64,000 nt of DNA from positions 3,962,962 to 4,026,961 of the forward strand of contig NC_008278.1 in the NCBI RefSeq assembly GCF_000058485.1. The letters run 5' to 3'. The DNA comes from Frankia alni ACN14a (GTDB taxonomy: Bacteria; Actinomycetota; Actinomycetes; Frankiales; Frankiaceae). Under the pieces are notes generated by a model, which was given only the letters and a program-made list of their open reading frames with translations, had not been told where the DNA came from and searched no databases. Shown here piece after piece: positions 16,255 through 24,825 of this stretch; position 1 is the stretch's first letter, and every line of letters begins with the position of its first letter. The position numbers were made by a program, and so were the translations under genes.

Positions 16255-17067
16255 ATGGATGCGACCGATCACGATGCGACCGATCACGATGCGGCCGATC
16301 ACGATGCGACCGTGCGCCGCTCCTTCGCCCGCCAGACCCGACTGTTCACCGGGGACGACGCGCTGTTCGCCGAGCGTCGCACTCCGCCGCTGCCCTGGCT
16401 GGAATCCCTCGACCCGGACATGATCATCCTCGATGTCGCCTGCGGCGGCGGGCACGTCGCCGCCGCGGCCGCACCGCGGGTGCGTCAGGTCGTCGGCGTG
16501 GACCTGACGCCGACGATGCTGGGACTGGCCGCCGACCGCGTGCGCACCGCCGGCCTCACCAACGTGCTGCTCCAGCGGGGCCACGCCACCGCGCTGCCGT
16601 TCCTCGACGCCTCCTTCGACCTGGTCGTCTGCCGCGCCGCGCTGCACCACTTCGCCGAGCCGGGCGCCGCGATCGCCGAGATGGCCCGGGTCTGCCGGCC
16701 CGGCGGGCGGGTGGCCGTCGCCGACATGGTCCCCCCGGACGCGCGGCTGCGTGGGCCCTTCGACGAGCTGCACCGCACGATCGACCCGTCCCACGCCGGT
16801 GTCCTGCTCGCCGACGAGCTCGCCGCGCTGGTGCGCGCCGTGGTCGGACCGCTCACCCGGCACGACACCGAGACGCCCGCGCCGTTCGCGGTGGCGCAGA
16901 TGCTGACCGACGCCGGCGACCGGGACGGCGCCCTGGCCGTCCTCGCCGCCGAACTCGACGGCGGGCCGGCCACCGGCTTTGCTCCCCGGCGCGTCGACGG
17001 GCACATCCACGTCCAGATCCCCGCGGCCACCGTCGTGGCGACCCGCCGGCAGGAGGAGCCGAGCTGA
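16255..17067 (+). CDS. Class I SAM methyltransferase with repeat-encoded N-terminus
   Basis: 270 residues. The first 19 residues are MDATDHDATDHDAADHDAT, encoded by three 15-bp units (16261-16305), followed by an ordinary UbiE-like methyltransferase: MIILDVACGGGHVAAAAAP (motif I), VVGVDLTPTMLG, FDLVVCRAALHHFAEP, CRPGGRVAVADM. The His/Asp-rich leader looks acquired by repeat expansion and may bind metal. Divergent from AraC with 26 bases between start codons. If the native start lies after the repeats, the repeats would be the promoter/operator region. Confidence 0.82.
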   Translation: MDATDHDATDHDAADHDATVRRSFARQTRLFTGDDALFAERRTPPLPWLESLDPDMIILDVACGGGHVAAAAAPRVRQVVGVDLTPTMLGLAADRVRTAGLTNVLLQRGHATALPFLDASFDLVVCRAALHHFAEPGAAIAEMARVCRPGGRVAVADMVPPDARLRGPFDELHRTIDPSHAGVLLADELAALVRAVVGPLTRHDTETPAPFAVAQMLTDAGDRDGALAVLAAELDGGPATGFAPRRVDGHIHVQIPAATVVATRRQEEPS

Positions 17068-17289
17068 CCGGCCAACCGGGCTGGCCGATCAACCGGGCTG
17101 GCCGGCCAACCGGGCTGGCTCGGATGCTGTTCGCCGAAGGCGCCGGCCGGTAGCCCGAGGTCCGCCGCGAGGCCCGCCGGACCCGCCGGCCAGGGCGTGG
17201 CCGACCGGCCAGGGCGTGGCCGACCGGCCAGGGCGTGGCCGACCGGCCCAGGGGATGTCCGAGCAGTCCGGGGGGACGCCCGAGCGGTC
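17068..17289. repeat. Two tandem-repeat clusters between convergent methyltransferases
   Basis: The first cluster (about 17070-17122) has three copies of an 18-bp unit around AACCGGGCTGGCC. The second has three perfect 19-bp copies, CGGCCAGGGCGTGGCCGAC, at 17187, 17206 and 17225 plus a degenerate tail. Each second-cluster unit is partly self-complementary (GGCCA...TGGCC), so transcripts could fold into serial hairpins and end transcription from both sides. Confidence 0.75.
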
Positions 17290-17955
17290 TCAGGGGGCCG
17301 GCGGGCGGTGGGCGAGCAGGACGGCGCTGGGGAGCCGTTCGGTCGCGTCGGGTGCACGCAGCAGCCGGGCGGACTCGACGAACCCGGCCGGGCGCAGCAG
17401 CGCGGCGATCGCCTCCGGGGGCCAGCGGTGCGACGGGGTGACCTGGTGCGGATGCGGCTGGGGTGCGTCGGCGCCGGTGTCGGCGGCCTGGAAGCCCAGC
17501 AGTAGGTGGCCGCCGGGAGCGAGCACCCGGGCGAACTCGGCGAACAGCGCCGGCACCCGCACCGGCGGAGTGTGGATGATCGAATACCAGGCGACGATGC
17601 CGCCCAGGACACCGTCGGCAAGCGCGAGGCGGTGCATGTTTCCCACTGCGAAGCGCAGCCCGGGCCGGTCACGGCGAGCCAGCCTGATCATCTGCGGGGA
17701 CAGGTCGACGCCGAAGGCGTCCACGCCGAGCTCGCACAGGTGCGCGGTGACGTGGCCGGGGCCGCAGCCGAGGTCGGCGACGACGGCGGGTGCGCCGGTG
17801 GCCGTGCTGCGGGCGAGGACGAGTTCGGCGAACGCGCCGAGCAGCGCGCGGTCCAGCGGGCGGTGGGCCAGCACGCCGCTGAACAACTGCGCATACCGTT
17901 CGGCGACGCCGTCGTAGGCGTCGCGGGTGGCACGCAACTCCGGTTCGTTCCCCAC
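17290..17955 (-). CDS. Class I SAM-dependent methyltransferase
   Basis: 221 residues. The helix ATRDAYDGVAERYAQLFSG is typical of UbiE/CouO-like methyltransferases. Motif I is VVADLGCGPGHVTAHL, followed by AFGVDLSPQMIRLARR, VLGGIVAWYSIIHTPP and VLAPGGHLLLGFQ. GTG at 17955 is the start. Substrate unknown. It is transcribed away from the DUF4865/TetR operon's 3' end in the same direction. Confidence 0.87.
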   Translation of the reverse strand: MGNEPELRATRDAYDGVAERYAQLFSGVLAHRPLDRALLGAFAELVLARSTATGAPAVVADLGCGPGHVTAHLCELGVDAFGVDLSPQMIRLARRDRPGLRFAVGNMHRLALADGVLGGIVAWYSIIHTPPVRVPALFAEFARVLAPGGHLLLGFQAADTGADAPQPHPHQVTPSHRWPPEAIAALLRPAGFVESARLLRAPDATERLPSAVLLAHRPPAP

Positions 17956-18020
17956 AGCCGATGATCATAGTGTGGCGGGTGGCGTCGCCGATCCCGGGCG
18001 GGGGTGGCGGCCGGCGGCGG

Positions 18021-18758
18021 CTACCAGCCGCGGCCGCGGAGCGGCGGTGCCGAGCCCGGCGCGGACACGTGCAGCACCTCGTAGCGCTCGGTGGCCTCGA
18101 CGTCGCCGGCCGCGGCCGCGGCGTCGGCCCACAGCACGAACCGGGTCAGCTCCCAGCGGCGGGGATCCAGGGTGAGTGCGGCGGTGTGGACGCCGGGGCG
18201 GTCGGCCAGAGCCGCGAGGGCGTCGATCTCGCGGGCGACGTGCGCGGCGAGCCCCAGGCCCGAGCCTTCGCCGCTCGCGTCGGCGTCGGCGGGCAGGACG
18301 CCGACCCGACGCGAGGCCGCGCTCGGCGCCACGGCCGAGGCGACCGCGTCCCGGAGGACGGCCGGCCCGGTTTCCGATGCCCGGTCGGCCCCCGAGGCCC
18401 GACCGGCCCCCGACGCCGGGCCGGTTTCCGACGCCGGGCCGGTTTCCGACGCCGGGCCGGTGACGGCGGCCAGGACGGTGCCGTGGGCGACCGCCGGGCG
18501 GCCGAACGAGCGGATGATCCGGTCGAAGCCGCCGCCGCCGACGAGGAAGCCGCCCATCGCCCCGGCGTCGTGCCACAGGTAGAACGGCGCGTACTGGTTC
18601 ACCGCGGCACCCGCGACGCCGCGCTCGCGGATCGCGTACGCCTTCAGGGCAAGCCCGGCCCGGTCGTCGAGCGCGTGGCCGTTGTCGGCGACCCGACGCC
18701 GGATGATCGCCATGTCGTAGTCGGCGGGCAGGGTGATCTCGTACTGCATCGCGTACAT
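18021..18758 (-). CDS. DUF4865-family protein
   Basis: About 245 residues. The N-terminal 90 residues, MQYEITLPADYDMAIIRRRV, then GLALKAYAIRERG and NQYAPFYLWHDAGAM, match DUF4865, a small actinobacterial/proteobacterial family often next to TetR regulators. Residues about 103-155 are a low-complexity insert with repeated TGPASE and GASGAD-like units. It starts 22 bases after the TetR stop codon on the same strand, so the two form an operon. Function is not known. ATG 18758 or 18749 may be the start. Confidence 0.8.
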   Translation of the reverse strand: MYAMQYEITLPADYDMAIIRRRVADNGHALDDRAGLALKAYAIRERGVAGAAVNQYAPFYLWHDAGAMGGFLVGGGGFDRIIRSFGRPAVAHGTVLAAVTGPASETGPASETGPASGAGRASGADRASETGPAVLRDAVASAVAPSAASRRVGVLPADADASGEGSGLGLAAHVAREIDALAALADRPGVHTAALTLDPRRWELTRFVLWADAAAAAGDVEATERYEVLHVSAPGSAPPLRGRGW

Positions 18759-18780
18759 GTCGGCGTCCTCGTCCTGGTCG

Positions 18781-19383
18781 CTAGTCGGCGGGTCCGAGGG
18801 GTCCGGCGGGTGCGGCGTGGGCGGCGAGCAGGGCGAGCAGACCGTCGACGGCCTGGGCGAACGGCACACCGCTGCCGGCGGCACGGGCGAGCACGTACCC
18901 GCCCTGCAGCACCGCGACGATCGTGGCGGCCGTGACCGCCGCGTCGAGCCCGACGAGCTCGCCGGCGGCCACCCCCTCGGCGAGCACATCGCCCAGGCGG
19001 GCGCGCAGCCAGGTGAACGTCTGCTCGACCGGGCGGCGCAGCTCGGCGTCGGCCATCACGTCGGGGTCCTGGGTGAGCCGGCCGACCGGGCAGCCGCGCA
19101 GCACGTCACGCTCGCGGCGCAGGTAGGCCTCGACGCGGGCGAGCGCCGGGGCGTCGGCGCCGAGCTGGGCGTCGGCCGCCGCCCGCAGCTCGGCGGCGGT
19201 CCGCTCGATCGCCGCCCGAGCCAGCGCCGCCTTGCCGTCGAAGTGGTGGTACATGCTGCCCTGACCGACCCCGGCGTGCGCCTGGATCGCCCGCGGGCTC
19301 GTGCCCACGTACCCACGTTCCCACAGCAGCACCCGGGTGCTCTCGACCAGCCGCTCCGCCGCGTCCACCCCACCACTGTACAT
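18781..19383 (-). CDS. TetR-family regulator
   Basis: 200 residues. The N-terminal HTH is ERGYVGTSPRAIQAHAGVGQ followed by GSMYHHFDGKAALARAA, the standard TetR form. The C-terminal ligand domain matches the TetR_C_16/YcdC-like group (GCPVGRLTQDPDV). It is the first gene of an operon with DUF4865. The palindrome at 19377-19396 overlaps its start codon, so it should repress itself and DUF4865 by direct steric block. Confidence 0.9.
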   Translation of the reverse strand: MYSGGVDAAERLVESTRVLLWERGYVGTSPRAIQAHAGVGQGSMYHHFDGKAALARAAIERTAAELRAAADAQLGADAPALARVEAYLRRERDVLRGCPVGRLTQDPDVMADAELRRPVEQTFTWLRARLGDVLAEGVAAGELVGLDAAVTAATIVAVLQGGYVLARAAGSGVPFAQAVDGLLALLAAHAAPAGPLGPAD

Positions 19384-19396
19384 ACCAGTAGGTACA
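19377..19396. promoter_or_regulatory. TetR operator candidate
   Basis: TGTACATACCAGTAGGTACA is a 20-bp imperfect palindrome: outer arms TGTAC/GTACA are perfect and the inner TAC/GTA also pair. It covers the ATG (19381-19383) of the TetR gene on the minus strand. Length and position are standard for TetR autoregulation. Confidence 0.65.
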
Positions 19397-19501
19397 GGAG
19401 AGGTTTCCCTGCTCTTCCAGAGGCTTTCGTGTCCGTTTCGTCCCTCTGGATAGGCAGGGAGATGGGTCGGAGCGCGGGCGCGGGCGGGGGCCGCGGCGGG
19501 C

Positions 19502-20437
19502 TCAGGCGGGCAGGTCGAGGTCCAGGGTGCGCAGGCGGTCGGGGTCGGCGAGGATGTCGATCTCGGTGATGCGACCGCCGCTGATCGTGAAGCCCATGAC
19601 GGCGAACGGCCGCCCGGCGTTCATCGTCACCAGCCCGGCGGTGCCGTTGACCAACGCCGGACGGGCGGCGCGACCGAAGCGGCGAAACGACAGCGCCCGG
19701 GCGGCGACGGCGTGCGCCCCGCGGGTCGACCCGGAGCCCGCGGCCCCCATCCCCGCGGCGCCCCGGTCGGCGCGCAGCACGACGTCGGGGTCGAGCACGG
19801 CGACGAGCGCGTCGAAGTCCCCGCCACGGGCGGCGGCGAGGAAGGCGTCGACGACGGCGCGCTGGCGGACCAGGTCCACCTCGGAGGTGGCGGGCGCGCC
19901 CTGCACCCGGCGCCGGGCCCGGCTGGCGAGCTGGCGGGTCGCCGCCGGGGAGCGCCCGACGATCGGGGCGATGTCGTCGAAGGGGACGGCGAACATGTCG
20001 TGCAGGACGAACGCGAGCCGTTCGGCCGGCCCGAGGGTCTCCAGGACGACGAGCAGGGCCAGGCCGACCGCGTCGGCGATCAGCGCCTGCTGGGCGGGGT
20101 CGACGCCGTCGGCGTGGCTGACGACCGGGTCGGGTAGGCGGACGACGTCGTCGAGGGGGTCCTCGCGGCGCGCGGTGCGCGAGCGCAGCATGTCCAGGCA
20201 CACCCGCCCCACGACGGTCGTCAGCCAGCCGCCGAGGTTGGTCACGGCGTCGCTGTCGGCGCGGCTCAGCCGCAGCCACGCCTCCTGCACGGCGTCGTCG
20301 GCCTCGGTCAGCGAGCCGAGCATGCGGTAGGCGACCGCCCGCAGCTGGCCGCGGTGTGCCTCGAACCGGGCCGCGAGCAGCTCCTGGGCGCCGCCGCGTT
20401 CCTGCTCGTCGGCGCCGTCCCGCCTCCGCTCGTCCAT
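19502..20437 (-). CDS. ECF41-type RNA polymerase sigma factor (SigJ-like)
   Basis: 311 residues. Region 2 is FEAHRGQLRAVAYRMLGS then EADDAVQEAWLRLSR; region 4 is LGPAERLAFVLHDMFAVPF with DIAPIVGRSPAATRQLASRA. Residues about 190-311 are the SnoaL-like C-terminal domain that controls ECF41 activity (LDPDVVLRADRGA, VMGFTISGGRITEIDILADP). The ADPDRL near the end corresponds to the family's NPDKL region. ATG 20437 follows GGAGG. No COMD/oxidoreductase partner gene, usual for ECF41, is adjacent. Confidence 0.92.
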   Translation of the reverse strand: MDERRRDGADEQERGGAQELLAARFEAHRGQLRAVAYRMLGSLTEADDAVQEAWLRLSRADSDAVTNLGGWLTTVVGRVCLDMLRSRTARREDPLDDVVRLPDPVVSHADGVDPAQQALIADAVGLALLVVLETLGPAERLAFVLHDMFAVPFDDIAPIVGRSPAATRQLASRARRRVQGAPATSEVDLVRQRAVVDAFLAAARGGDFDALVAVLDPDVVLRADRGAAGMGAAGSGSTRGAHAVAARALSFRRFGRAARPALVNGTAGLVTMNAGRPFAVMGFTISGGRITEIDILADPDRLRTLDLDLPA

Positions 20438-20560
20438 GATCGTCCTCCGTCGTCGCGGTGTCGCGGTGTCGCAACCCTGACGGATCACCCGCCGCCGATG
20501 TGACGCCCCGGCGGGCTCCCGGCGGCGCGCCGTGGCACGGCGGGCCGGTGGACGCGCGGG

Positions 20561-21268
20561 TCAGGCGTGCTCGCCGGCGCCGGTGTGCCGGGGTGCGACG
20601 CCGTCGGGCCGGTAGACGCGGGCGGGCGGGCCGGCGGGGTCGGTACCCAGGGTGTTGCCGCAGCGGGTGGAGATCCACGTCGACATCGAGTTCGGGCGCA
20701 TCAGCGGCCGCCAGCTCTCCAGGTCGTAGGTGTCGCCGGTGGCGTAACCCCGGCCGCCGCCCAGCGCGGGGATCAGGGCCAGGTCCTGATGGCAGGTCAG
20801 TTGGGCGTGCAGGCTGTCGGTGACGTCGCGGCCGAGGGCGGGCAGCGTGGTCACGCAGCCGCCGATGGCCGTCCAGATCGCGTCGGTGGCCTCGCGGCGC
20901 TCGGCGTGGCGGGCGGCGGAGGTGGGCCGCACCGAGATCCGCAGCCGGCCGTCGGCCCACTGCTCGACGACGATCTCCTCGACGTAGCGGCTGGCCCCGC
21001 AGTACGGCGTCGTCGCGGCAGGCGCCGCGGCGGCGGGCCGCGTCGGGGCCGCGGCAGCCGCGGGGGTGGACGGCGCGGGGGTGGACGGCGCGGGAGTGGT
21101 GGCCGCCGGGGCGGGGCGGGCCGCGGCGTCCGCACGGGTGGGGCCGTCGGCGCCGGCGCCGGAATGGCAGCCGGCGAGCAGCCCGATCACCATGATCCCG
21201 GCCACGGCGATGATCACCGGCGTGTGCAGCCTCCGACGCCGCACGAGGCGTCCCGGGTGGCCTCGCAC
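20561..21268 (-). CDS. Putative lipoprotein, DUF2599-like C-terminus
   Basis: The N-terminus has several Arg, then PVIIAVAGIMVIGLLAGC, a clear lipobox (LLAGC) for lipid attachment. A Pro/Ala/Thr linker follows to about residue 80. The globular part contains ASRYVEEIVVEQWADGRLRI, LRISVRPTSAARH, a Cys at GGCVT, LTCHQDL, YDLESWRPLM and RCGNTLGTDP. The pattern of Cys, WRP and terminal Cys-Asn resembles DUF2599 of mycobacterial lipoproteins, but the match is partial. GTG 21268 is a choice among several GTGs. Probably anchored on the outer face of the membrane. Confidence 0.65.
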   Translation of the reverse strand: MRGHPGRLVRRRRLHTPVIIAVAGIMVIGLLAGCHSGAGADGPTRADAAARPAPAATTPAPSTPAPSTPAAAAAPTRPAAAAPAATTPYCGASRYVEEIVVEQWADGRLRISVRPTSAARHAERREATDAIWTAIGGCVTTLPALGRDVTDSLHAQLTCHQDLALIPALGGGRGYATGDTYDLESWRPLMRPNSMSTWISTRCGNTLGTDPAGPPARVYRPDGVAPRHTGAGEHA

Positions 21269-21497
21269 GGGGCGTCCCGGCCGATGGCCCGCGCGGGTGG
21301 CCGGGCGGGTGGCCGGGCGGCGGTGCGGGGTCGGCGGGACGCAGGTGGCGGGCCGCACGGCGCCGCGGGCGGAGGAGGTCGGCGTCTGCACGGGCAGAAG
21401 GGTAGGTCCGGGCGGGGCCGCGGGGCGCGACCGACCCCGCCGCTCGGATCGGCGGGTGCCGCGCCGGGGCCAGGGCGGGGGTGATGTCCGCTGTGGG

Positions 21498-21550
21498 GGG
21501 TGGGGAGACATGGGGGTGGGGAGGCATGGGGGGTGGGGAGGCGCGGGGGG
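21498..21550. repeat. G-rich degenerate repeat
   Basis: Three imperfect copies of a ~17-19-bp unit around GGGTGGGGAGGCATGG lie just beyond the 3' end of the crcB pair. The G-tracts on the plus strand could form a quadruplex; as C-tracts they would be in the mRNA 3' end of crcB. Confidence 0.55.
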
Positions 21551-21555
21551 CGCGG

Positions 21556-21930
21556 TCAGTCCCACAGGGCGCGGGCGAGAGCCACGCCGGCCGCGGCGGC
21601 GCCGACCCCGACGAGCAGGCTGGTGGCGACGGTGAACACGGCGAGGCGGCGCTGGCCGCCCTCGGCCAGGCGCAGGATCTCGTAGGACAGCGTCGAGTAG
21701 GTGCTCAGCGCCCCGCACAGCCCGGTGCCGACCAGCAGCGCCACCCGCGACGAGGCGGCGCCGGCGCCGACCGCGCCGGTCACCAGGCCGAGCACGGCGC
21801 TGGCGACCGTGTTCACCGTGATCGTGCCCCAGGGCGGCGGGCTGTCGTGGCGGGCCTGCACGGCCCGGTCGGTGAGGTAGCGCAGCGGGGCGCCCACCGC
21901 CGCGCCGAGGATCACCAGCAGCCAGCTCAC
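21556..21930 (-). CDS. crcB: CrcB/Fluc fluoride channel subunit
   Basis: 124 residues with four hydrophobic helices: [52 protein letters not shown] and [18 protein letters not shown]. GAxxRY, NTxAS and [11 protein letters not shown] are the Fluc signatures for the pore and the Phe/Thr tracks. GTG 21930 overlaps the stop of the upstream paralogue by GTGA, so translation is coupled. The pair should form a heterodimeric fluoride exporter in the plasma membrane. Confidence 0.92.
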   Translation of the reverse strand: MSWLLVILGAAVGAPLRYLTDRAVQARHDSPPPWGTITVNTVASAVLGLVTGAVGAGAASSRVALLVGTGLCGALSTYSTLSYEILRLAEGGQRRLAVFTVATSLLVGVGAAAAGVALARALWD

Positions 21931-22541
21931 CGCCGTCGCTGCCCGGGCCGCAGCAGCCGGCGGGTCGCGGCCGTGGCCGCCCACACCGCGGCGAGCGCCA
22001 CCGTCGGCGTCAGCACCAGGGCGGCCAGGGCCAGCAGCGGCCGACCGTCGTCGAGGAGCCCCTCGACGTCGACGGCGTAGGTGGAGAACGTGGTGAACCC
22101 GCCGAGGATCCCGGTGCCGAGGAACGGGCGGGCCAGCGGGTGGGCGAGGTGGCCGGCGGCCAGCAGGGCCATGAGCACGCCGATCGCCGCGCAGCCGACG
22201 GCGTTGACCGCCACGGTGGTCCAACCGAACGCCCCGGGCTGGGTCGGCCAGGCCAGCGCCGCGCCGTAGCGGGCGCAGGCGCCGAGGGCACCACCGGCAG
22301 CGATCACGCCCAGCAGCGGCACCGGGTGGGCGCGCAGTTCGGCGCGCTGCGCCGGCAGGTGCAGGTCGACGTCGGGATCGGCCGCGTCCGTGGCGTCCTC
22401 GGGATCGACTGTGGTCTCGGGATCCGTCGCGACCTCGGCTCTGGCTCCTGTGCCCGCTGGGGCCGCGGTGGCGGGGGCGGGGGCGGCGCAGACGGCGGGC
22501 CGCGCGCGGGGGGTGCGTCGCGGCGCGGGCCGCTCGGCCAT
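21927..22541 (-). CDS. crcB: CrcB/Fluc fluoride channel subunit with long N-terminal extension
   Basis: 204 residues. The Fluc core starts near residue 75 ([20 protein letters not shown]) with [20 protein letters not shown] and [20 protein letters not shown]. The first ~70 residues are an unusual Pro/Ala leader followed by an acidic run ([18 protein letters not shown]), not found in minimal Fluc proteins. ATG 22541 is preceded by GGGAGGAA. First gene of the crcB pair. I looked for a fluoride riboswitch upstream and could not recognise one. Confidence 0.9.
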   Translation of the reverse strand: MAERPAPRRTPRARPAVCAAPAPATAAPAGTGARAEVATDPETTVDPEDATDAADPDVDLHLPAQRAELRAHPVPLLGVIAAGGALGACARYGAALAWPTQPGAFGWTTVAVNAVGCAAIGVLMALLAAGHLAHPLARPFLGTGILGGFTTFSTYAVDVEGLLDDGRPLLALAALVLTPTVALAAVWAATAATRRLLRPGQRRR

Positions 22542-22829
22542 GAGGTTCCTCCCTGCGTGGGCGGGCGACCGGCGGAGTCGGGCGCGGCGGTGTACACGCA
22601 GGGACCGTTGGCGGCGCGTCGCCGCGGTTCGACCACGGCGGGCCCCACCGCCGCCGGCAGCCGCCGCAGGGCGGGCACCGTCCGGGGCGACTCTACCGGT
22701 CGACGAGGCGGCCGCCGGCCTGCCCTCGCGGTCCGGTGTCACCGGGTTCGGGGTGGCGGCAGATCACGAGCGGATTCGCGGCCCGACCCCCGCCCCACCC
22801 TGTTAGATCGCCGTCGTACACTAGGGCGA

Positions 22830-22855
22830 ATGTGTTCGGTGTCCGTCGAACACAT
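22830..22855. promoter_or_regulatory. Perfect 9-bp dyad upstream of LLM oxidoreductase
   Basis: ATGTGTTCG (22830-22838) and CGAACACAT (22847-22855) are perfect complements around 8 bases. The dyad is 73 bases before the ATG of the F420-dependent enzyme and is probably an operator or a leader hairpin. Confidence 0.5.
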
Positions 22856-22928
22856 CGTGAGGGAGGTCCGGGCCGAGCGAGGGCCCGAGGCCGGCGCCGG
22901 CAGCGGCGCGGACGAGAGGAGAACCGTC

Positions 22929-23810
22929 ATGGCGGTGTTGTTGGGGCGGGTGGGCGTGTGGTCGCCGTCGTTTGCCTGGACCGAACCGGACGCCGTCGCC
23001 GCGGCGGCGGCGGAGCTGGACGCCCTCGGCTACGGCGCGCTGTGGCTCGGCGCCGCCGCGGCGGACCTGGCCCTGCCCGAGCAGGTGCTCGCCGCCAGCA
23101 GCCGGCTGGCCGTGGCCACCGGGATCGTCAACGTGTGGACGACCGAGCCGGCCCCGCTCGCCGCCGCCTACCATCGCCTCGACGCCGCCTACCCGGACCG
23201 GTTCCTGCTCGGACTCGGCATCAGTCACGCCCGGGTCGTGGCGGGACTCGGCCGCGAGTACACCCGGCCGCTGGCCCACCTCGGGCAGTTCCTCGACGGG
23301 CTGGACGGTGCCGACACGCCGGTGCCCGCCCAGGCGCGGGTCCTTGCGGCGTTGCGGCCCCGGGCACTCGAGCTGTCCGCGCGCCGTGCCCGCGGCGCCC
23401 ATCCCTACCTGGTCACCCCCGAGTACACCGTCGCCGCCCGCGCGGCCCTCGGCGACGGTGTACTGCTCGCCCCCGACCAGAAGGTCGTGCTGGCCACCGA
23501 TCCCGGCGACGCCCGCGCGCTGGCCCGGTCGAACCTGCAGTACTACCTCACCATGCCCAACTATGTCGCCAACCTGCAGACCCTGGGCTTCGACGCCGAC
23601 GACGTCGCCGGGTCCGGCAGCGACCGGCTCGTCGACGCCCTCTACGCCTGGGGCACCCCCGCACAGGCCGCACAGCGTGTGCGTGACCATCTCGACGCCG
23701 GCGCCGACCACGTCGCCGTGCAGGTCATCTCCGCCGACGTCGACCTGGCCGCCCGCACGGGCCGTCCCACCGTCGAGCAGTGGCGCGCACTGGCCGCCGA
23801 ACTGCTCTGA
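22929..23810 (+). CDS. LLM-class F420-dependent oxidoreductase
   Basis: 293 residues, luciferase-like TIM barrel. LGRVGVWSPSFAWTEPDAVA, GYGALWLGAAAADLALPEQV, VATGIVNVW, RFLLGLGISHARVV and GAHPYLVTPEYT match the actinobacterial TIGR03620-type F420 family. These enzymes transfer hydride from reduced F420 to an unknown substrate in the cytosol. ATG 22929 follows GAGAGGAG. The 9-bp dyad upstream suggests regulation. Confidence 0.9.
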   Translation: MAVLLGRVGVWSPSFAWTEPDAVAAAAAELDALGYGALWLGAAAADLALPEQVLAASSRLAVATGIVNVWTTEPAPLAAAYHRLDAAYPDRFLLGLGISHARVVAGLGREYTRPLAHLGQFLDGLDGADTPVPAQARVLAALRPRALELSARRARGAHPYLVTPEYTVAARAALGDGVLLAPDQKVVLATDPGDARALARSNLQYYLTMPNYVANLQTLGFDADDVAGSGSDRLVDALYAWGTPAQAAQRVRDHLDAGADHVAVQVISADVDLAARTGRPTVEQWRALAAELL

Positions 23811-23930
23811 TCCGCGCGGCCCGCCTGAACCGACGAGGCCCGGCGCCCCGGGAGCGGGGAGCCGGGCCTGGTGTCGTGGCCGGGACGCGGCGGGTCGGCG
23901 CAGATGCGGCGGGTCGCCGGGGGCGGGGGG

Positions 23931-24212
23931 TCAGCGGTGCAGCGCGTGGCGGCGTCCGCCCACCGCCCGCCAGACCAGCAGCACGACGATGGCGCCGAGG
24001 ATGGACCCGACGACGCCGGAGGGCTGCAACGCCCCTTCGCCGAAGTCCTTGTCGAACAGGACGTAGCCGAGGAAGCCGCCGACGAACGAGCCGACGACGC
24101 CCAGCAGGATCGTGGCGGGGATGCTCATCGGATCGGGTCCGGGCACGAGCAGGCGGGCCACGGCCCCCGCGATGAGACCGAGTACCACCCAGGTGATGAG
24201 GGTCCAGAGCAC
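23931..24212 (-). CDS. GlsB/YeaQ/YmgE-family membrane protein
   Basis: 93 residues with three hydrophobic segments: LITWVVLGLIAGAVARLLVP, TILLGVVGSFVGGFLGYVLF and GSILGAIVVLLVWRAV. The Gly-rich glycine-zipper pattern is that of the transglycosylase-associated family, a general-stress inner-membrane protein of unknown mechanism. GTG 24212 is set by GGAGG seven bases upstream. Confidence 0.88.
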   Translation of the reverse strand: MLWTLITWVVLGLIAGAVARLLVPGPDPMSIPATILLGVVGSFVGGFLGYVLFDKDFGEGALQPSGVVGSILGAIVVLLVWRAVGGRRHALHR

Positions 24213-24323
24213 AGCGGGCCTCCGACAGGTGAGGATCAGCGGCGGGGCTGCCGATGATCGGCGATGAGATCGACGCCGGTGTACCCGCCGCCGACGATCC
24301 GTCAAACATCACCGCTGTGGTCG

Positions 24324-24368
24324 GACGGGCGGGACGGGCGGGACGGGCGGGACGGGCGGGACGGGCGG
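24324..24368. repeat. 9-bp tandem repeat (five copies)
   Basis: GACGGGCGG is repeated perfectly from 24324 to 24368, about 95 bases upstream of tatA. A three-codon unit, open in all frames. Possible slip-strand hypervariable site in the tatA leader region. Confidence 0.85.
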
Positions 24369-24463
24369 CCGGATGCCCCCGCCCGTCGCCACGCCGGCGC
24401 GGCCGGCCGTAGCATGCCCTCGAGGCCGGCGGTGGGTCCGACCCCGTCCGTAGGATGGTTTTC

Positions 24464-24817
24464 GTGGGTGACATCGGTACGCCTGAGCTGCTCATCATCA
24501 TCGTCGTCGTCGTGGTGCTGTTCGGGGCGAAGAAGCTGCCCGACGCCGCCCGCTCCCTGGGCCGCTCGCTGCGAATCTTCAAGTCCGAGATCAAGGGTCT
24601 GCACGACGACGACCACCCCGCTGCGGTCGCCACAGCTCCCGGCGCGCCCGTGAACCCCGCCGTCGTGCACCCCGCCGCGCCGACGGTGACGGCGCCGGCC
24701 CCGGCCGTCGACACCGCCCCGCCGGTTCCCGCCGCTCCCGGTGCCGCCGCACCGGTCACCGGGCCGGCGTCGACCGCGGACAGCGCCGCGGACGGCCGGC
24801 CCACCGGGTCGCGCTGA
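24464..24817 (+). CDS. tatA: Sec-independent translocase subunit TatA/TatE
   Basis: 117 residues. The N-terminus [20 protein letters not shown] is the TatA transmembrane helix preceded by Gly-Asp, followed by the hinge [20 protein letters not shown] and a charged amphipathic helix. The remaining ~65 residues are a Pro/Ala/Thr tail, longer than usual. It forms the pore-like component of the twin-arginine pathway. GTG 24464 (AGGATGG upstream) or ATG 24455 is the start. No tatB or tatC lies nearby, as is common in Actinobacteria. Confidence 0.9.
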   Translation: MGDIGTPELLIIIVVVVVLFGAKKLPDAARSLGRSLRIFKSEIKGLHDDDHPAAVATAPGAPVNPAVVHPAAPTVTAPAPAVDTAPPVPAAPGAAAPVTGPASTADSAADGRPTGSR

Positions 24818-24825
24818 CGCCTGGC

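Noticed and set aside
17187-17243. CRISPR array
   Set aside because: Units are contiguous with no spacers, and no cas gene is present anywhere in the window.
22542-22740. Fluoride riboswitch upstream of crcB
   Set aside because: The conserved pseudoknot core could not be recognised by eye; only a covariance-model search could settle it.
22830-22855. LexA/SOS box
   Set aside because: Actinobacterial SOS boxes read CGAAC-N4-GTTCG; here the half-sites are in the reverse order and the spacer is eight bases.
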